Source: Defluviitalea saccharophila (GTDB lineage: Bacteria; Bacillota; Clostridia; Lachnospirales; Defluviitaleaceae). Taken from it: a stretch of 64,000 nucleotides of DNA. Where the stretch lies: NCBI RefSeq assembly GCF_038396635.1, contig NZ_CP121687.1:434001-498000 (forward strand). The letters are read 5' to 3'. Shown here one piece after another: positions 1-8,527 of the stretch; position 1 is the stretch's first letter, and each line of letters begins with the position of its first letter. The position numbers were made by a program, and so were the translations under genes. The notes under the pieces are model-generated. The model saw only the letters and a list, made by a program, of their open reading frames with translations. It had not been told where the DNA came from and searched no databases.

Positions 1-91
1 ATAGGGTAACATTATGTCCATTTTTGCTTAGTAGTATTGCCAGGGCTGTTCCCCAGCTTCCAGCTCCCATAACCGCGATGTTCTGTGTCAT
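1..91 (-). CDS. gpsA: Glycerol-3-phosphate dehydrogenase [NAD(P)+], N-terminal fragment (cut by window edge)
   Basis: Only the first 30 codons are inside the window. They translate as MTQNIAVMGAGSWGTALAIL and onward, the dinucleotide-binding GxGxxG-type start (GAGSWGTALA) typical of GpsA. The family reduces dihydroxyacetone phosphate to sn-glycerol 3-phosphate, the substrate that PlsY, encoded just upstream, acylates. The ATG overlaps the plsY stop by one base (TAATG), so translational coupling is likely. The rest of the gene lies beyond position 1. Confidence 0.9.
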   Translation of the reverse strand, partial: MTQNIAVMGAGSWGTALAILLSKNGHNVTL

Positions 92-711
92 TATTGTTTC
101 TCCTCCACTTTCTTATTTGAACGCTGTCCTAACTTGGATTCTTTGCCTGAAAGCAGTCGTTCAATATTTGTTCGATGTCTGAGTAAAGCAGAACCCATTA
201 AAAATACACCTAAGATCATTAATTCATAATTTGTTTTCCAAAAGATTGAGAATAAAATAGGAATGGAAATTGCCATCAGAATAGAACCAAGGGATACAAA
301 GCGGGTTATAAAAATAACCACTGCCATAATAACTGCACAAATGATACCGATTCTATAGTCAAAAGCTAATAATATTCCTATAGTCGTAGCAATTCCTTTT
401 CCACCCTTAAATTTTAGAAAAACTGGCCAGTTATGCCCTGCTACAGCTGCTGCACCCGCATACAGTCCGGCAGCAACTTGATCAGGAAAAATCAATTTAC
501 ATATAACTACTGCAAGGATTCCTTTTAAAAGATCGCCTATGAAAGTAATGATTCCCGATTTCCACCCCATTACCCTGATGACATTGGTCGTTCCGGCATT
601 ACCGCTTCCGAATTGGCGTATATCGATTTTTTTCACCGTTTTTCCTAAAATATAAGCAGTCTGAAAGCAGCCAATAAGGTAACCGATTACTATACAAATA
701 ATCCTAAACAT
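91..711 (-). CDS. plsY: Acyl-phosphate:glycerol-3-phosphate acyltransferase PlsY
   Basis: A 206-residue polytopic membrane protein that transfers an acyl group from acyl-phosphate (made by PlsX, also in this window) to glycerol 3-phosphate, the first step of phosphatidic acid synthesis. The three family motifs are visible: GSGNAGTTNVIRV near residues 36-48, KFKGGKGIATT in the middle, and RHRTNIERLLSGKE near the end. Hydrophobic segments alternate through the whole length. The start at 711 (MFRIICIVIG) is preferred over a longer reading because AAAGGAG lies 7 bases before it and the protein then begins with its first membrane segment. It follows der closely and overlaps gpsA by one base, so the two lipid enzymes are probably co-translated. 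Confidence 0.95.
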   Translation of the reverse strand: MFRIICIVIGYLIGCFQTAYILGKTVKKIDIRQFGSGNAGTTNVIRVMGWKSGIITFIGDLLKGILAVVICKLIFPDQVAAGLYAGAAAVAGHNWPVFLKFKGGKGIATTIGILLAFDYRIGIICAVIMAVVIFITRFVSLGSILMAISIPILFSIFWKTNYELMILGVFLMGSALLRHRTNIERLLSGKESKLGQRSNKKVEEKQ

Positions 712-715
712 ATCT

Positions 716-2041
716 TTACTCCTTTCCTTGCTTTTCTCTAACCATAAAACGCAAAGGAGTTCCTTTAAAGCCAAAAGCCTCTCTTAGTTGGTTTTCAATG
801 TATCTTTCATAAGAGAAATGCATCAGTTCTTTATCGTTTACAAAGAGCACAAAACTAGGAGGTCGTACGCTTACTTGAGTCATATAATAAATTTTTAGGC
901 GCTTGCCTTTATCCGTAGGAGGCTGGTTCATTGCCATGGCTTCATACAATACGTCATTTAATAAACCGGTACTGATTCGAAGGGAATGATTTTGAGCAAC
1001 CAATTTAATCATTTCAAACAATTTATGAACCCTTTGGCCTGTTAATGCAGAAATAAATAATTTGGGTGCATAAGGCATATAGCTCAGTTTGAATTCGATG
1101 TCTTTCAAGTATTTATTCATTGTTTTATCATCTTTTTCTATTTTATCCCATTTATTGACAACGATAATGGCAGCTTTCCCTTTTTCATGAGCAATTCCTG
1201 CAATTTTAGTATCCTGCTCTGTAATCCCTTCAGATGCATCAATCATCAGAACTGCAACGTCTGCTCGCTCGATGGCAGCAACTGTTCTTACTATACTATA
1301 TTTCTCTATGTCTTCTTTAATTTTATTTTTTCTTCGAACGCCAGCTGTATCGATGAAGACGAATTTATCTTCTCCAATTGTTACAGGAGTATCAATTGCA
1401 TCCCTTGTAGTTCCCGGAATATCGCTAACAATAACCCGTTCTTCACCCAGAATTTTATTAATCAGTGAAGACTTTCCTACATTTGGTTTTCCAATTATTG
1501 CAACCTTAATGACTTCATCTTCGTACTCCGATGTTTCTTGTTCTGGGAAATGTTCAATCACTTTATCCAGCATATCCCCTAATCCCAAGGGCTGTGCTGC
1601 AGATATTGGAATTGGATCTCCCAATCCTAAGTTATAAAATTCATATACATCCATATTGTTTTGAATCATGTTATCCACTTTATTTACGGCCAGTACCACG
1701 GGCTTATGAGATTTTCTAAGCATATTGGCTACTTCATGATCTGAATCCGTAAGCCCCTGTTTCACATCCACAAGAAAAATAACCACATCTGCTGTTTCAA
1801 TGGCAATTTCTGCTTGTTTTCTCATCTGACTTAAAATGATGTCATCAGAATTCGGCTCTATTCCTCCAGTATCAATTAATGTAAATGAATGATTGAGCCA
1901 TTCTACGTCTGCATATATTCTATCTCTCGTAACACCGGGGGTATCTTCCACAATGGATATTCTTTCTCCGGCTAAACGATTAAATAAGGTTGATTTCCCT
2001 ACATTTGGTCGTCCTACAATAGCAACGATAGGTTTACTCAT
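716..2041 (-). CDS. der: Ribosome assembly GTPase Der (EngA)
   Basis: A 441-residue tandem GTPase needed for late assembly of the 50S subunit. Two complete G domains can be read: the first P-loop GRPNVGKS at residues 10-17 with DTGG near 57-60 and NKVD near 120, and the second GKPNVGKS at 184-191 with DTAG and NKWD. A C-terminal KH-like domain follows, ending in a basic tail. The length is normal for the family. The start overlaps the end of the DUF512 gene by 8 bases and the stop is 4 bases before plsY, so this is one transcript running DUF512-der-plsY-gpsA. Confidence 0.97.
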   Translation of the reverse strand: MSKPIVAIVGRPNVGKSTLFNRLAGERISIVEDTPGVTRDRIYADVEWLNHSFTLIDTGGIEPNSDDIILSQMRKQAEIAIETADVVIFLVDVKQGLTDSDHEVANMLRKSHKPVVLAVNKVDNMIQNNMDVYEFYNLGLGDPIPISAAQPLGLGDMLDKVIEHFPEQETSEYEDEVIKVAIIGKPNVGKSSLINKILGEERVIVSDIPGTTRDAIDTPVTIGEDKFVFIDTAGVRRKNKIKEDIEKYSIVRTVAAIERADVAVLMIDASEGITEQDTKIAGIAHEKGKAAIIVVNKWDKIEKDDKTMNKYLKDIEFKLSYMPYAPKLFISALTGQRVHKLFEMIKLVAQNHSLRISTGLLNDVLYEAMAMNQPPTDKGKRLKIYYMTQVSVRPPSFVLFVNDKELMHFSYERYIENQLREAFGFKGTPLRFMVREKQGKE

Positions 2042-3371
2042 TGGTATTCTCCTTTATATTTAGTATTCCATTTATAAATTCTTGACCAGAAGTTCCCACT
2101 ATGGTTACTGGAATATCTAGTTTCTTTTCCAAATCCTCTGCATACATATCATCCAGCAGGATTGTATCGTTATTACGAAAAGCATTTTGAGGAAGCAATA
2201 ATCGACTTCCTAATTCTTTATCCTTTAATTGGCTTAAAATATCTTGACCGGTAATAAGGCCTGCAACGGTTATTCGCTCACCAAAAAAGTAGTTGATAAT
2301 CGGATAAATACGAACTGTCAGATTAGAATATTTTTGCTTTAATCTTTCAACCAGTTCACAAATAAAGGGATAGGTTATTACTCCGGTGGCAATTGAAACA
2401 TCTATATCCTCTTCCAATGCTTCAGGAAGCGTTTCATAGTATTCTTCAAACTCATGTTTCATCAAAGCCAGCATACCTACTCCGTTTTCAATCTGAGGAA
2501 AATCTTCATATTCCTCAAATTCAGGGATTTCCAGTTCTCCCGTTAAATAAAATTCATCGGCTGCATAAATAAATGTGTTATTATATTTCTTCTTGAAATA
2601 GTCCTGCCATTTATGAATGATTCTAATAACTTCTCTGGCATCTTCTTTTTCAAAAGGGATGAGTGGATACAGTTCATGGCGAAATTTTGAAATACCAACC
2701 GGAACTACGGATGTACTTTTAATTCCGGGTAAAAATTGCCCTAAATCCTTTATGGTTTTATCCAGAATTTCTCCATCATTTAATCCCTTACATAAAACGA
2801 TTTGGCAGTTAACGTCAATTCCTGCATCAATAATTCTTTTAATTCTTTCCAGGATGTTTCCTGCAAATCTATTGTTCAACATTTTTTTTCTAACTTCCGG
2901 ATCGGTTGCATGAACTGAGATATTCATTGGAGATAACCGGTAATAAATGAGTCTTTCAAAATCCTTATCATTCATATTGGTAAGGGTAATGTAGTTACCG
3001 TATAAAAAGGACATTCTCCAATCATCGTCTTTAAAGTATACTGTTTTTCTCATATGAGGCGGAAGCTGATCAATGAAGCAAAAAACACATTTGTTTCTGC
3101 AAGGCTTTAACTGATCCATTAATTCATTTTCAAAGATCAACCCTAAATCTTCATTGATTTCTTTTTCTATTTCAAATTCCCATTCCTCTGAAGATTGTTT
3201 TCGAACTAACACTGTAATGAAGTCATCCGATAAAAGGTATCGATAGTCAAAAACATCTTCAATTGATTGATTATTTATGGCAAGGAGTATATCTCCTTCT
3301 TCTATTCCCAGTTCTTCACCAATACTACCAGGAAGCACTTTTGTAATTTTATGTTCTTTGTATTTTTCCAA
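2034..3371 (-). CDS. DUF512 protein with N-terminal PDZ and radical-SAM-like core
   Basis: A 445-residue protein of unknown biochemical function. The first 60 or so residues resemble a PDZ domain ([16 protein letters not shown]). Residues C91, C95 and C98 form a CxxxCxxC cluster (CRNKCVFC), the usual ligand set for a radical-SAM [4Fe-4S] centre, followed by a barrel-like region and the C-terminal DUF512 part. The start is TTG at 3371, with GGAG 10 bases upstream; no better in-frame start exists without losing the PDZ region. It is the first gene of the der-plsY-gpsA transcript, and a sigma-A-like promoter lies just upstream. The neighbourhood with der suggests a link to ribosomes or membranes, but that is only context. 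Confidence 0.85.
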   Translation of the reverse strand: MEKYKEHKITKVLPGSIGEELGIEEGDILLAINNQSIEDVFDYRYLLSDDFITVLVRKQSSEEWEFEIEKEINEDLGLIFENELMDQLKPCRNKCVFCFIDQLPPHMRKTVYFKDDDWRMSFLYGNYITLTNMNDKDFERLIYYRLSPMNISVHATDPEVRKKMLNNRFAGNILERIKRIIDAGIDVNCQIVLCKGLNDGEILDKTIKDLGQFLPGIKSTSVVPVGISKFRHELYPLIPFEKEDAREVIRIIHKWQDYFKKKYNNTFIYAADEFYLTGELEIPEFEEYEDFPQIENGVGMLALMKHEFEEYYETLPEALEEDIDVSIATGVITYPFICELVERLKQKYSNLTVRIYPIINYFFGERITVAGLITGQDILSQLKDKELGSRLLLPQNAFRNNDTILLDDMYAEDLEKKLDIPVTIVGTSGQEFINGILNIKENTNE

Positions 3372-3413
3372 TCTAGCACAACTCCTGCAAAATTAATATT
3401 CTAGTATAACTTT

Positions 3414-3441
3414 ATTATATCCAAAATAATGAATTTATCAA
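3414..3441 (-). promoter_or_regulatory. Sigma-A-like promoter for DUF512-der-plsY-gpsA
   Basis: On the minus strand TTGATA (3441-3436) and TATAAT (3419-3414) are separated by 16 bases, about 40 bases before the TTG start of the DUF512 gene. The -10 is a perfect consensus. It sits in the 84-base gap after pgeF. Confidence 0.6.
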
Positions 3442-3455
3442 TTCAAATTGTTGTA

Positions 3456-4295
3456 TTATGGCGACTGCTTTAATTCAATAATTGCAGCCAAACTTCCTCT
3501 TTTGCCATTATGCCCCCTGTGAGAAAAGAAAATATCTTTATTACATTTCGTACATAAATCCGTGACAGTAATATTAGAAAGAGTTATGCCACTGTCACCC
3601 AATACTTTTTTATTGGCTTCCCACAAATCAACGATATATTTATAATTTTCTTGGGGATATACGATATTGTCTGCATTTGGAAAGGCTGCTTCAAATTCTT
3701 TGGCTACCGGCTCATCCACTTCAAAGCAGCATTTTCCTATGGAAGGACCTATGCCAACTAAAATATCCTCAGGATTAGAGTGAAATGTATCCATAAACAC
3801 TTTAATCATTTCTAATCCTATTTTATTGACGGTTCCTCTCCAACCTGCATGGGCAAGTCCTACAACCTTATTCACGGGATCTAAGAAAAAGAGCGGAACA
3901 CAATCGGCATATAAAGTAACCAAAGGTAATTTGGTCATATTCGTGATCAAACCGTCAATTCCTTCGCTTTCACCAGACGTATAGATTGGTTGATTAGGAT
4001 TTTCTTTAGTAATGACTTTTATGTTAATGCCGTGAACTTGATTTGAGAAGATGAGATTCTCATAGTTAACATCAATAGCACTGCATAAAATTTGATAATT
4101 TCTTTTTACATTTTCATCATCGTCCCCTCTTCCAAATCCTAAATTAAGGGATTCAAAAATCCCTTTGCTGACACCGCCCAATTTAGTACTAAAACAATGA
4201 TTTACAAGATTGGTTTGATCGAAGGAAGGAAAAGTAATATAAAACAGGTTAGATTTTTGATGAATAGATAAACTTCTCGTACGATCGAAATACAT
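3456..4295 (-). CDS. pgeF: Laccase-domain peptidoglycan editing factor / purine nucleoside phosphorylase family
   Basis: A 279-residue member of the YfiH/YlmD (DUF152) family. The metal-site signatures are visible: DCVPLFF, GLAHAGWRGTV and SIGKCCFEVDE, carrying the conserved Cys and two His. Family members have been linked to editing of peptidoglycan precursors (PgeF in E. coli) and, in vitro, to purine nucleoside cleavage; older annotations call them polyphenol oxidases. Which role applies here cannot be told from sequence. The start MYFDRTRS is preceded by GAGGAG. It follows yraN by 20 bases and is probably the last gene of that transcript. Confidence 0.9.
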   Translation of the reverse strand: MYFDRTRSLSIHQKSNLFYITFPSFDQTNLVNHCFSTKLGGVSKGIFESLNLGFGRGDDDENVKRNYQILCSAIDVNYENLIFSNQVHGINIKVITKENPNQPIYTSGESEGIDGLITNMTKLPLVTLYADCVPLFFLDPVNKVVGLAHAGWRGTVNKIGLEMIKVFMDTFHSNPEDILVGIGPSIGKCCFEVDEPVAKEFEAAFPNADNIVYPQENYKYIVDLWEANKKVLGDSGITLSNITVTDLCTKCNKDIFFSHRGHNGKRGSLAAIIELKQSP

Positions 4296-4315
4296 TCATA
4301 CTCCTCTTTCTTTAT

Positions 4316-4678
4316 TTAGTTTGCATAAAAAGCATTTTTAATTAATGTCATCTTCAGATTCGGATACCTTCCCAAAATCTCAAGAACATCAAAACGACAG
4401 GGCCGATTCCATAAATTATACTTTTTTATATACCATAATGCAACCTTAGAAATTGTTTTCTGCTTATAATAATTTACAGCTTCTCTTGGATATCCATGGG
4501 AAAGATCTTTTCTATATTTAACTTCTACAAAAACTAAATATTCATTTTCCTCCGCAATAATATCCACTTCTCCTATTTTACATCGAAAGTTTTTTTCCCG
4601 GATTTTTAAACCTTGTTTTTGCAAGAAATCAGATCCGATTTCTTCGCCCCAGCTTCCAATGTTTCTTTTATTATTCAT
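4316..4678 (-). CDS. yraN: YraN family (UPF0102) nuclease-fold protein
   Basis: A 120-residue small protein of the YraN/UPF0102 family, whose fold is like Holliday-junction resolvases and restriction endonucleases. The pattern GEVDIIAEENEYLVFVEVKYR contains the E...D...ExK arrangement of that nuclease core. Its cellular role is not established. The gene overlaps the end of ylqH by 8 bases, and rnhB and yraN are neighbours in many bacteria, which hints at nucleic acid metabolism. Length is normal for the family. Confidence 0.92.
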   Translation of the reverse strand: MNNKRNIGSWGEEIGSDFLQKQGLKIREKNFRCKIGEVDIIAEENEYLVFVEVKYRKDLSHGYPREAVNYYKQKTISKVALWYIKKYNLWNRPCRFDVLEILGRYPNLKMTLIKNAFYAN

Positions 4679-4949
4679 TTTTCATCTTCTCCTGCAGCTC
4701 ATCAAGATTTCCAACAAAAACAAGGATCTCTGCCACGACCTCATACAATTCGGGAGGAATAAAATCTCCGATATTGAGTTGGGTTAAAAGGTTGACCAAT
4801 TCAGGATTTTCATATACAGGGACATCTTCTTCAATAGCCTTGTTAATAAGATTTTCTGCAATGATCCCTTTCCCTTTAGCTAAAACTTTTGGTGCCATGC
4901 TTCCTTTTTCATAATGGATAGCCGCCGCTTTTTTTACTTCCTTTTTCAT
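4671..4949 (-). CDS. FlhB C-terminal-domain-like protein (YlqH family)
   Basis: A 92-residue soluble protein matching the cytoplasmic tail of the flagellar export switch FlhB. AAAIHYEKGSMAPKVLAKG aligns with the segment that follows the NPTH self-cleavage site in FlhB, and VPVYENPELVNLL and IGDFIPPELYEVVAEIL match the later conserved stretches. There is no membrane part and no NPTH, so it corresponds to the already cleaved FlhB fragment made as a separate protein. The equivalent of B. subtilis ylqH, it sits 3 bases after the FliK-like ylqG gene and overlaps yraN by 8 bases. No flagellar genes are present in this window. Function unknown. Confidence 0.85.
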   Translation of the reverse strand: MKKEVKKAAAIHYEKGSMAPKVLAKGKGIIAENLINKAIEEDVPVYENPELVNLLTQLNIGDFIPPELYEVVAEILVFVGNLDELQEKMKNE

Positions 4950-4952
4950 ACA

Positions 4953-6506
4953 CTACACCCTCATATCAAATGAATATCTTTTAGGTTCTTCTTTTATATT
5001 CGAAGCATTTTCGGGAGATTTTATTATATTAAAACGTTCTTTTAACCGATGAAAAGTAATTGATTTTAAATGATAACCTTTATTGTGTAAAGCATTCATT
5101 AAACGTGGAGTATATTTTTGAAAGATTCCTTCAAACTTTTCATTTTCTAATCTAAATTGACAATATACATCTTTCCCGTTTTTTTGAACAAATGCTTCCA
5201 CATACCCCAGGTTTGCTAAATCTAAAGCAATAAGAGCGGATATAGAATGAGCATCATTTTTCTTATTTTTCTTTTTGCGAAATATATAAAGATCTGCCTG
5301 GGAATGATGATGATCTATTCTGATCGGAATTTGAATATAAGATTCATATTTATTCAGCTGATTCATAAAGTCCAAGTTATCTTTAATTTGTTCTGAAACT
5401 TCTGCAATTTCTTTCCCTTGTGGAGATTCCATTTTATGAGCTATATCATTTACGGAAAGAACATATTTGTATATTTTATTAAAGACTTCTTTCAGATTAT
5501 CTTGATTTTTTAAATTTTCAAGGGGTATATGAAGCTCATTTTTTATAATATTTATAAATTCCTTGATTTTATCAGATAGAATATCTTCTAAGCCTTCTTT
5601 TCCCTTATTTGTATCAGTCAATAATTTTAAGGTGTTTTTAAAGAAGTTAGATACTTCCTTATCATTAATAAGTATAGACCTGATTTCTTCATTTAAATCT
5701 TCAGCAGAAAAAAGCGTAGTATAATCATTTTTTAACATATTTTCTAATAAAGACTCAGGTCGATCTTTTAGATACGTTAATACTTCAATTTCTTTTTCTA
5801 AGGTTATTAACTCATGGGTTGATTCGCTCATATGTTCAGAATCCAAAGGTGGATTTATGGAATACTCAGATTGTTTTGCTTGGGTTAATGATTTTATGAA
5901 TTCTAGCTTGTGCGAACCATTTTCCATGTTTTCTATTGTGTCCAATAATTGATTCACTTGTTCCCCAATATTTTTATTATGTTCAATATATCCATTTAAT
6001 TGAAGAATATTTTTTTCATCGATTTGCATTTCATTTTTTAGCAGGAATAATACTTCTTCTAATGAAATATTAGGATGATTTTTAATCTGATGAAAAATTT
6101 CTTGAAGACTATTGCTGTCTATAGGCAGTTGATTTTCCAATAAACTTTCTACCAGCTTTACATTCTCCTGGTTCACAATCAGTTTTGCAGCATTTATTGC
6201 ATCTAACACAACATTTAACTTTGGATCTTCATTTTGGTTCTTCAGGATTTCAATTAAAATCTGATCGTTTGTATTGGATTGAACTTTAAAGAAAATCATT
6301 TGCCCAATTTTCATTTCAAGCAATTGGTTTTGCAGCTTTGCTTCTATGGAAAAACCATCACTAAGTTTCAACAAAACTTTTCCATGCTGAATATCCGTAA
6401 TTTGAGCTTTGAAAATCTCTCCTTCGGATAGTTTGTAAAAAGATTTTTCTACGGATGAAATATGTTTTGTCGGTATTGATATATCCTTAAACGGGGTTAC
6501 TTTCAT
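4953..6506 (-). CDS. YlqG-like protein with FliK-like C-terminal domain
   Basis: A 517-residue protein at the place held by B. subtilis ylqG. A short N-terminal beta-rich part (VLLKLSDGFSIEAKL, residues about 45-60) is followed by a long, probably helical, charged region. Residues about 390-490 (ALDLANLGYVEAFV, YCQFRLENEKF, then a helix and a GYHLKSITFHRL strand) resemble the C-terminal domain of the hook-length control protein FliK. That comparison is by eye. GAGGTG at 6518-6513 is spaced 6 bases before the ATG at 6506, which is why this start was chosen over GTG 6515 or ATG 6512. With the next gene it forms a FliK/FlhB-tail-like pair outside any flagellar operon. Confidence 0.7.
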   Translation of the reverse strand: MKVTPFKDISIPTKHISSVEKSFYKLSEGEIFKAQITDIQHGKVLLKLSDGFSIEAKLQNQLLEMKIGQMIFFKVQSNTNDQILIEILKNQNEDPKLNVVLDAINAAKLIVNQENVKLVESLLENQLPIDSNSLQEIFHQIKNHPNISLEEVLFLLKNEMQIDEKNILQLNGYIEHNKNIGEQVNQLLDTIENMENGSHKLEFIKSLTQAKQSEYSINPPLDSEHMSESTHELITLEKEIEVLTYLKDRPESLLENMLKNDYTTLFSAEDLNEEIRSILINDKEVSNFFKNTLKLLTDTNKGKEGLEDILSDKIKEFINIIKNELHIPLENLKNQDNLKEVFNKIYKYVLSVNDIAHKMESPQGKEIAEVSEQIKDNLDFMNQLNKYESYIQIPIRIDHHHSQADLYIFRKKKNKKNDAHSISALIALDLANLGYVEAFVQKNGKDVYCQFRLENEKFEGIFQKYTPRLMNALHNKGYHLKSITFHRLKERFNIIKSPENASNIKEEPKRYSFDMRV

Positions 6507-6603
6507 AACCATCACCTCAAATTAATAATAAAGCTGCTATAAATGCATTCTATCATAAAAATAAATCATAATAAATTGCTAAATAAAATTAAAATAAGAC
6601 TCA

Positions 6604-6635
6604 TAAAAAAAGCCCTCCTTATTGTAAGGAGAGCT
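6604..6635 (-). terminator. Intrinsic terminator of hsp20
   Basis: An 11-base stem (6635-6625 with 6621-6611, one mismatch) around a 3-base loop is followed on the minus strand by seven T residues. It lies directly after the hsp20 stop codon and separates hsp20 from ylqG. Confidence 0.85.
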
Positions 6636-6643
6636 TTCACTAA

Positions 6644-7087
6644 TTAGTGTATATCAATCTTTCTGCGATTAGTCTTTCCTTTATTTAATTTAGGTAAAAC
6701 AACTTTTAATACTCCGTCTTTAAAAGAAGCGTCTATTTTGGTTTCATCTACATTATCTATATAAAAACTTCTTTTAAATTCACCATAATGTCTTTCTCTT
6801 CTAACATAATTTTCATTTTTATCTTCAATCGCTTCATTTCTTTTTGCACTAATGGTTAAGTAATTATTACTAAAGTCTATATCTATGTCTCCCTTTTTAA
6901 TTCCAGGCAAGTCCGCTTCAATTTGGTAATCATCATCGGTTTCTTTTAAGTCTACATTGAAATTTCCCTGCATGTAATGCATTGTTGGAAAAAAGTCATC
7001 CTCAAAGAAGTTCTTAAAGAAGGGTGAAAAGAAGTCATCTTTTCTGTTCAAATGATTTCTTCTAAAAGGCATCATTTCAAACATCAT
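6644..7087 (-). CDS. Small heat shock protein, Hsp20/alpha-crystallin family
   Basis: A 147-residue chaperone that holds unfolding proteins in an ATP-independent way. The alpha-crystallin domain runs from about residue 45 to 145: DLKETDDDYQIEADLPGIKK, the YLTISAKR strand, the RERHYGEFKRSFYI segment and the closing GVLKVVLPK strand. The N-terminus MMFEMMPFRRN is typical. GGAGGAG lies a few bases before the start. The gene stands alone: it has its own sigma-A promoter overlapped by a perfect CIRCE operator and its own terminator, so HrcA very probably represses it at normal temperature. It interrupts the ylqG-rnhB neighbourhood seen in Bacillus. Confidence 0.96.
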   Translation of the reverse strand: MMFEMMPFRRNHLNRKDDFFSPFFKNFFEDDFFPTMHYMQGNFNVDLKETDDDYQIEADLPGIKKGDIDIDFSNNYLTISAKRNEAIEDKNENYVRRERHYGEFKRSFYIDNVDETKIDASFKDGVLKVVLPKLNKGKTNRRKIDIH

Positions 7088-7111
7088 ATCTCCTCCTTAT
7101 AATTGATATTA

Positions 7112-7138
7112 TTAGCACTCGTGTCTATTGAGTGCTAA
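7112..7138 (-). promoter_or_regulatory. CIRCE operator (HrcA binding site) of hsp20
   Basis: TTAGCACTC (7112-7120), a 9-base spacer and GAGTGCTAA (7130-7138) match the CIRCE consensus exactly. It begins 5 bases after the -10 box of the hsp20 promoter and so covers the likely transcription start. HrcA itself is not encoded in this window. Confidence 0.96.
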
Positions 7139-7142
7139 TAAT

Positions 7143-7171
7143 ATTTTACAAAATCCATATTTTTTTGTCAA
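7143..7171 (-). promoter_or_regulatory. Sigma-A promoter of hsp20
   Basis: TTGACA (7171-7166), a 17-base spacer and TAAAAT (7148-7143) on the minus strand. The -35 is a perfect consensus and the spacing is ideal. The CIRCE element follows directly. Confidence 0.88.
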
Positions 7172-7189
7172 GGCTCTTAGTAGAAGGAA

Positions 7190-7678
7190 TTAAATTTGTA
7201 CATAATGTATTTCATTACCACGGTTTTTAAGGTATTTATAAAAATCGTCATAGGAAATGACCACGGTTGCTGTATTGATATTAGGGTGAAAACACAGTAG
7301 ATCAAGCCCTACGATATCTTGATCAATCACTACTTCTACGTGGTGATCGAAGTCATAAATTAATCCAAAAGGACTTACTGAGCCTGGCTTTAATTTCAAA
7401 TACTTGTACAGTCTTTCATCCGAGGCAAAGCTTAAACGGGTAGAAGGAATTTCACGTGCCAATTTTTTTAAATCTACGGTTTTTGAACCGCTGACAACGA
7501 CAAGATAATGTTGATTGCCCTTACTGTTTCTTAAGAAAAGGTTTTTGCAATATTCTCCTCCGATACTTATATCTAAATCCTTTATATCTTCCATAGTATA
7601 AGCCGGAGCATGTTCGTATTTTTTATATTGAATATCCAGTTCTTCTAATAACTTATAGACAGTTAAAGCTTCCTCCAT
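7190..7678 (-). CDS. YbaK/ProX-type aminoacyl-tRNA deacylase (prolyl-tRNA synthetase associated domain)
   Basis: A 162-residue stand-alone editing domain. The protein carries the family hallmarks CKNLFLRNSKGNQHYLVVV, GSVSPFGL and a late FHPNINTATV motif, closest by eye to PrdX/ProXp-ala, which hydrolyses Ala-tRNA(Pro) in trans. The exact tRNA and amino acid cannot be fixed from sequence. The start MEEALTVYKLL at 7678 has AAGGAG upstream; a longer reading would run into the rnhB gene and has no supporting ribosome site. It lies 29 bases after rnhB on the same strand and probably shares its transcript. Confidence 0.88.
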   Translation of the reverse strand: MEEALTVYKLLEELDIQYKKYEHAPAYTMEDIKDLDISIGGEYCKNLFLRNSKGNQHYLVVVSGSKTVDLKKLAREIPSTRLSFASDERLYKYLKLKPGSVSPFGLIYDFDHHVEVVIDQDIVGLDLLCFHPNINTATVVISYDDFYKYLKNRGNEIHYVQI

Positions 7679-7707
7679 TTTGTTTACTCCTTTTGAATAT
7701 AATAAAA

Positions 7708-8484
7708 TTACTTTAAAAAATTCTGCGTAAAACTTCTTCGATGAATAGGACACAATCCTTTTTGTTGAATTGCTTTAATATGAATTTCTGTACCATAGCC
7801 TTTATTTTTGATAAAGTCATATTCCGGATAAAGTTCATGATATGCGTCCATTAGTCTGTCCCTTGTCACTTTAGCAATAATGCTGGCAGCAGCAATGGAT
7901 ATACTTTTACCGTCTCCACCAACTAATATTTGTTGGGGAATTGAAACATTAGGAAGATTATTATTTCCATCTATTAAAAGCATTTCTGGAACGATCTCCA
8001 ATTTCTCAAGAGCTATTTTCATAGCTTTATAGGTAGCTTGCAGGATATTTATTTCATCGATGGTTTGAGGATCAACAACCCCAATTCCTATAGACAGGGC
8101 TTTCTTATGTATAATTTCGAATAATTCTTCTCTTTTAGAAGGAGACAATTTCTTTGAATCATTAATGCCTAAGATACTGCAATTCTTAGGAAGAATAACC
8201 GCACAAGCCACTACAGGGCCCGCTAAAGGACCTCTTCCTACTTCATCTATACCAGCAATAGCTTTATAGCCTTTAGAATAATAATTATTTTCATATGTAT
8301 TTAATTCTTTTATTCTATTTAATTCTAAAATATAGTCATTATATTTTTTTTCATATCTTTTTACCAAGTTTTGTACACCTTGTCTGGAATCTGATTTTAA
8401 TCTTTCCAAAATGTTAGGAAGTTCCTCGTAAGAAACTTCCTTTAATAGATCTGCAATAGATTTAATTGATGATATTTGAGTCAT
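7708..8484 (-). CDS. rnhB: Ribonuclease HII
   Basis: A 258-residue RNase HII, which removes ribonucleotides and RNA from RNA:DNA hybrids. The catalytic region starts around residue 75 with IAGIDEVGRGPLAGPVVA, giving the DE pair, followed by LGINDSKKLSP, an Asp in MLLIDGN and the AASIIAKVTRD segment. A 65-residue N-terminal extension, common in Firmicute enzymes, precedes the core. The start MTQISSIKS at 8484 is chosen because AAGGAG is 6 bases upstream; a TTG six codons earlier would place that site inside the gene. It follows rbgA, as in B. subtilis. Confidence 0.96.
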   Translation of the reverse strand: MTQISSIKSIADLLKEVSYEELPNILERLKSDSRQGVQNLVKRYEKKYNDYILELNRIKELNTYENNYYSKGYKAIAGIDEVGRGPLAGPVVACAVILPKNCSILGINDSKKLSPSKREELFEIIHKKALSIGIGVVDPQTIDEINILQATYKAMKIALEKLEIVPEMLLIDGNNNLPNVSIPQQILVGGDGKSISIAAASIIAKVTRDRLMDAYHELYPEYDFIKNKGYGTEIHIKAIQQKGLCPIHRRSFTQNFLK

Positions 8485-8527
8485 ATTAATCTCCTTATTC
8501 AATCCAAAAAAGTCTATTCAAAGAAAA

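Noticed and set aside
1187-1719. Overlapping plus-strand reading frames opposite der
   Set aside because: They lie antisense to a perfectly conserved GTPase gene, overlap one another in different frames, and show no recognisable domain or ribosome site.
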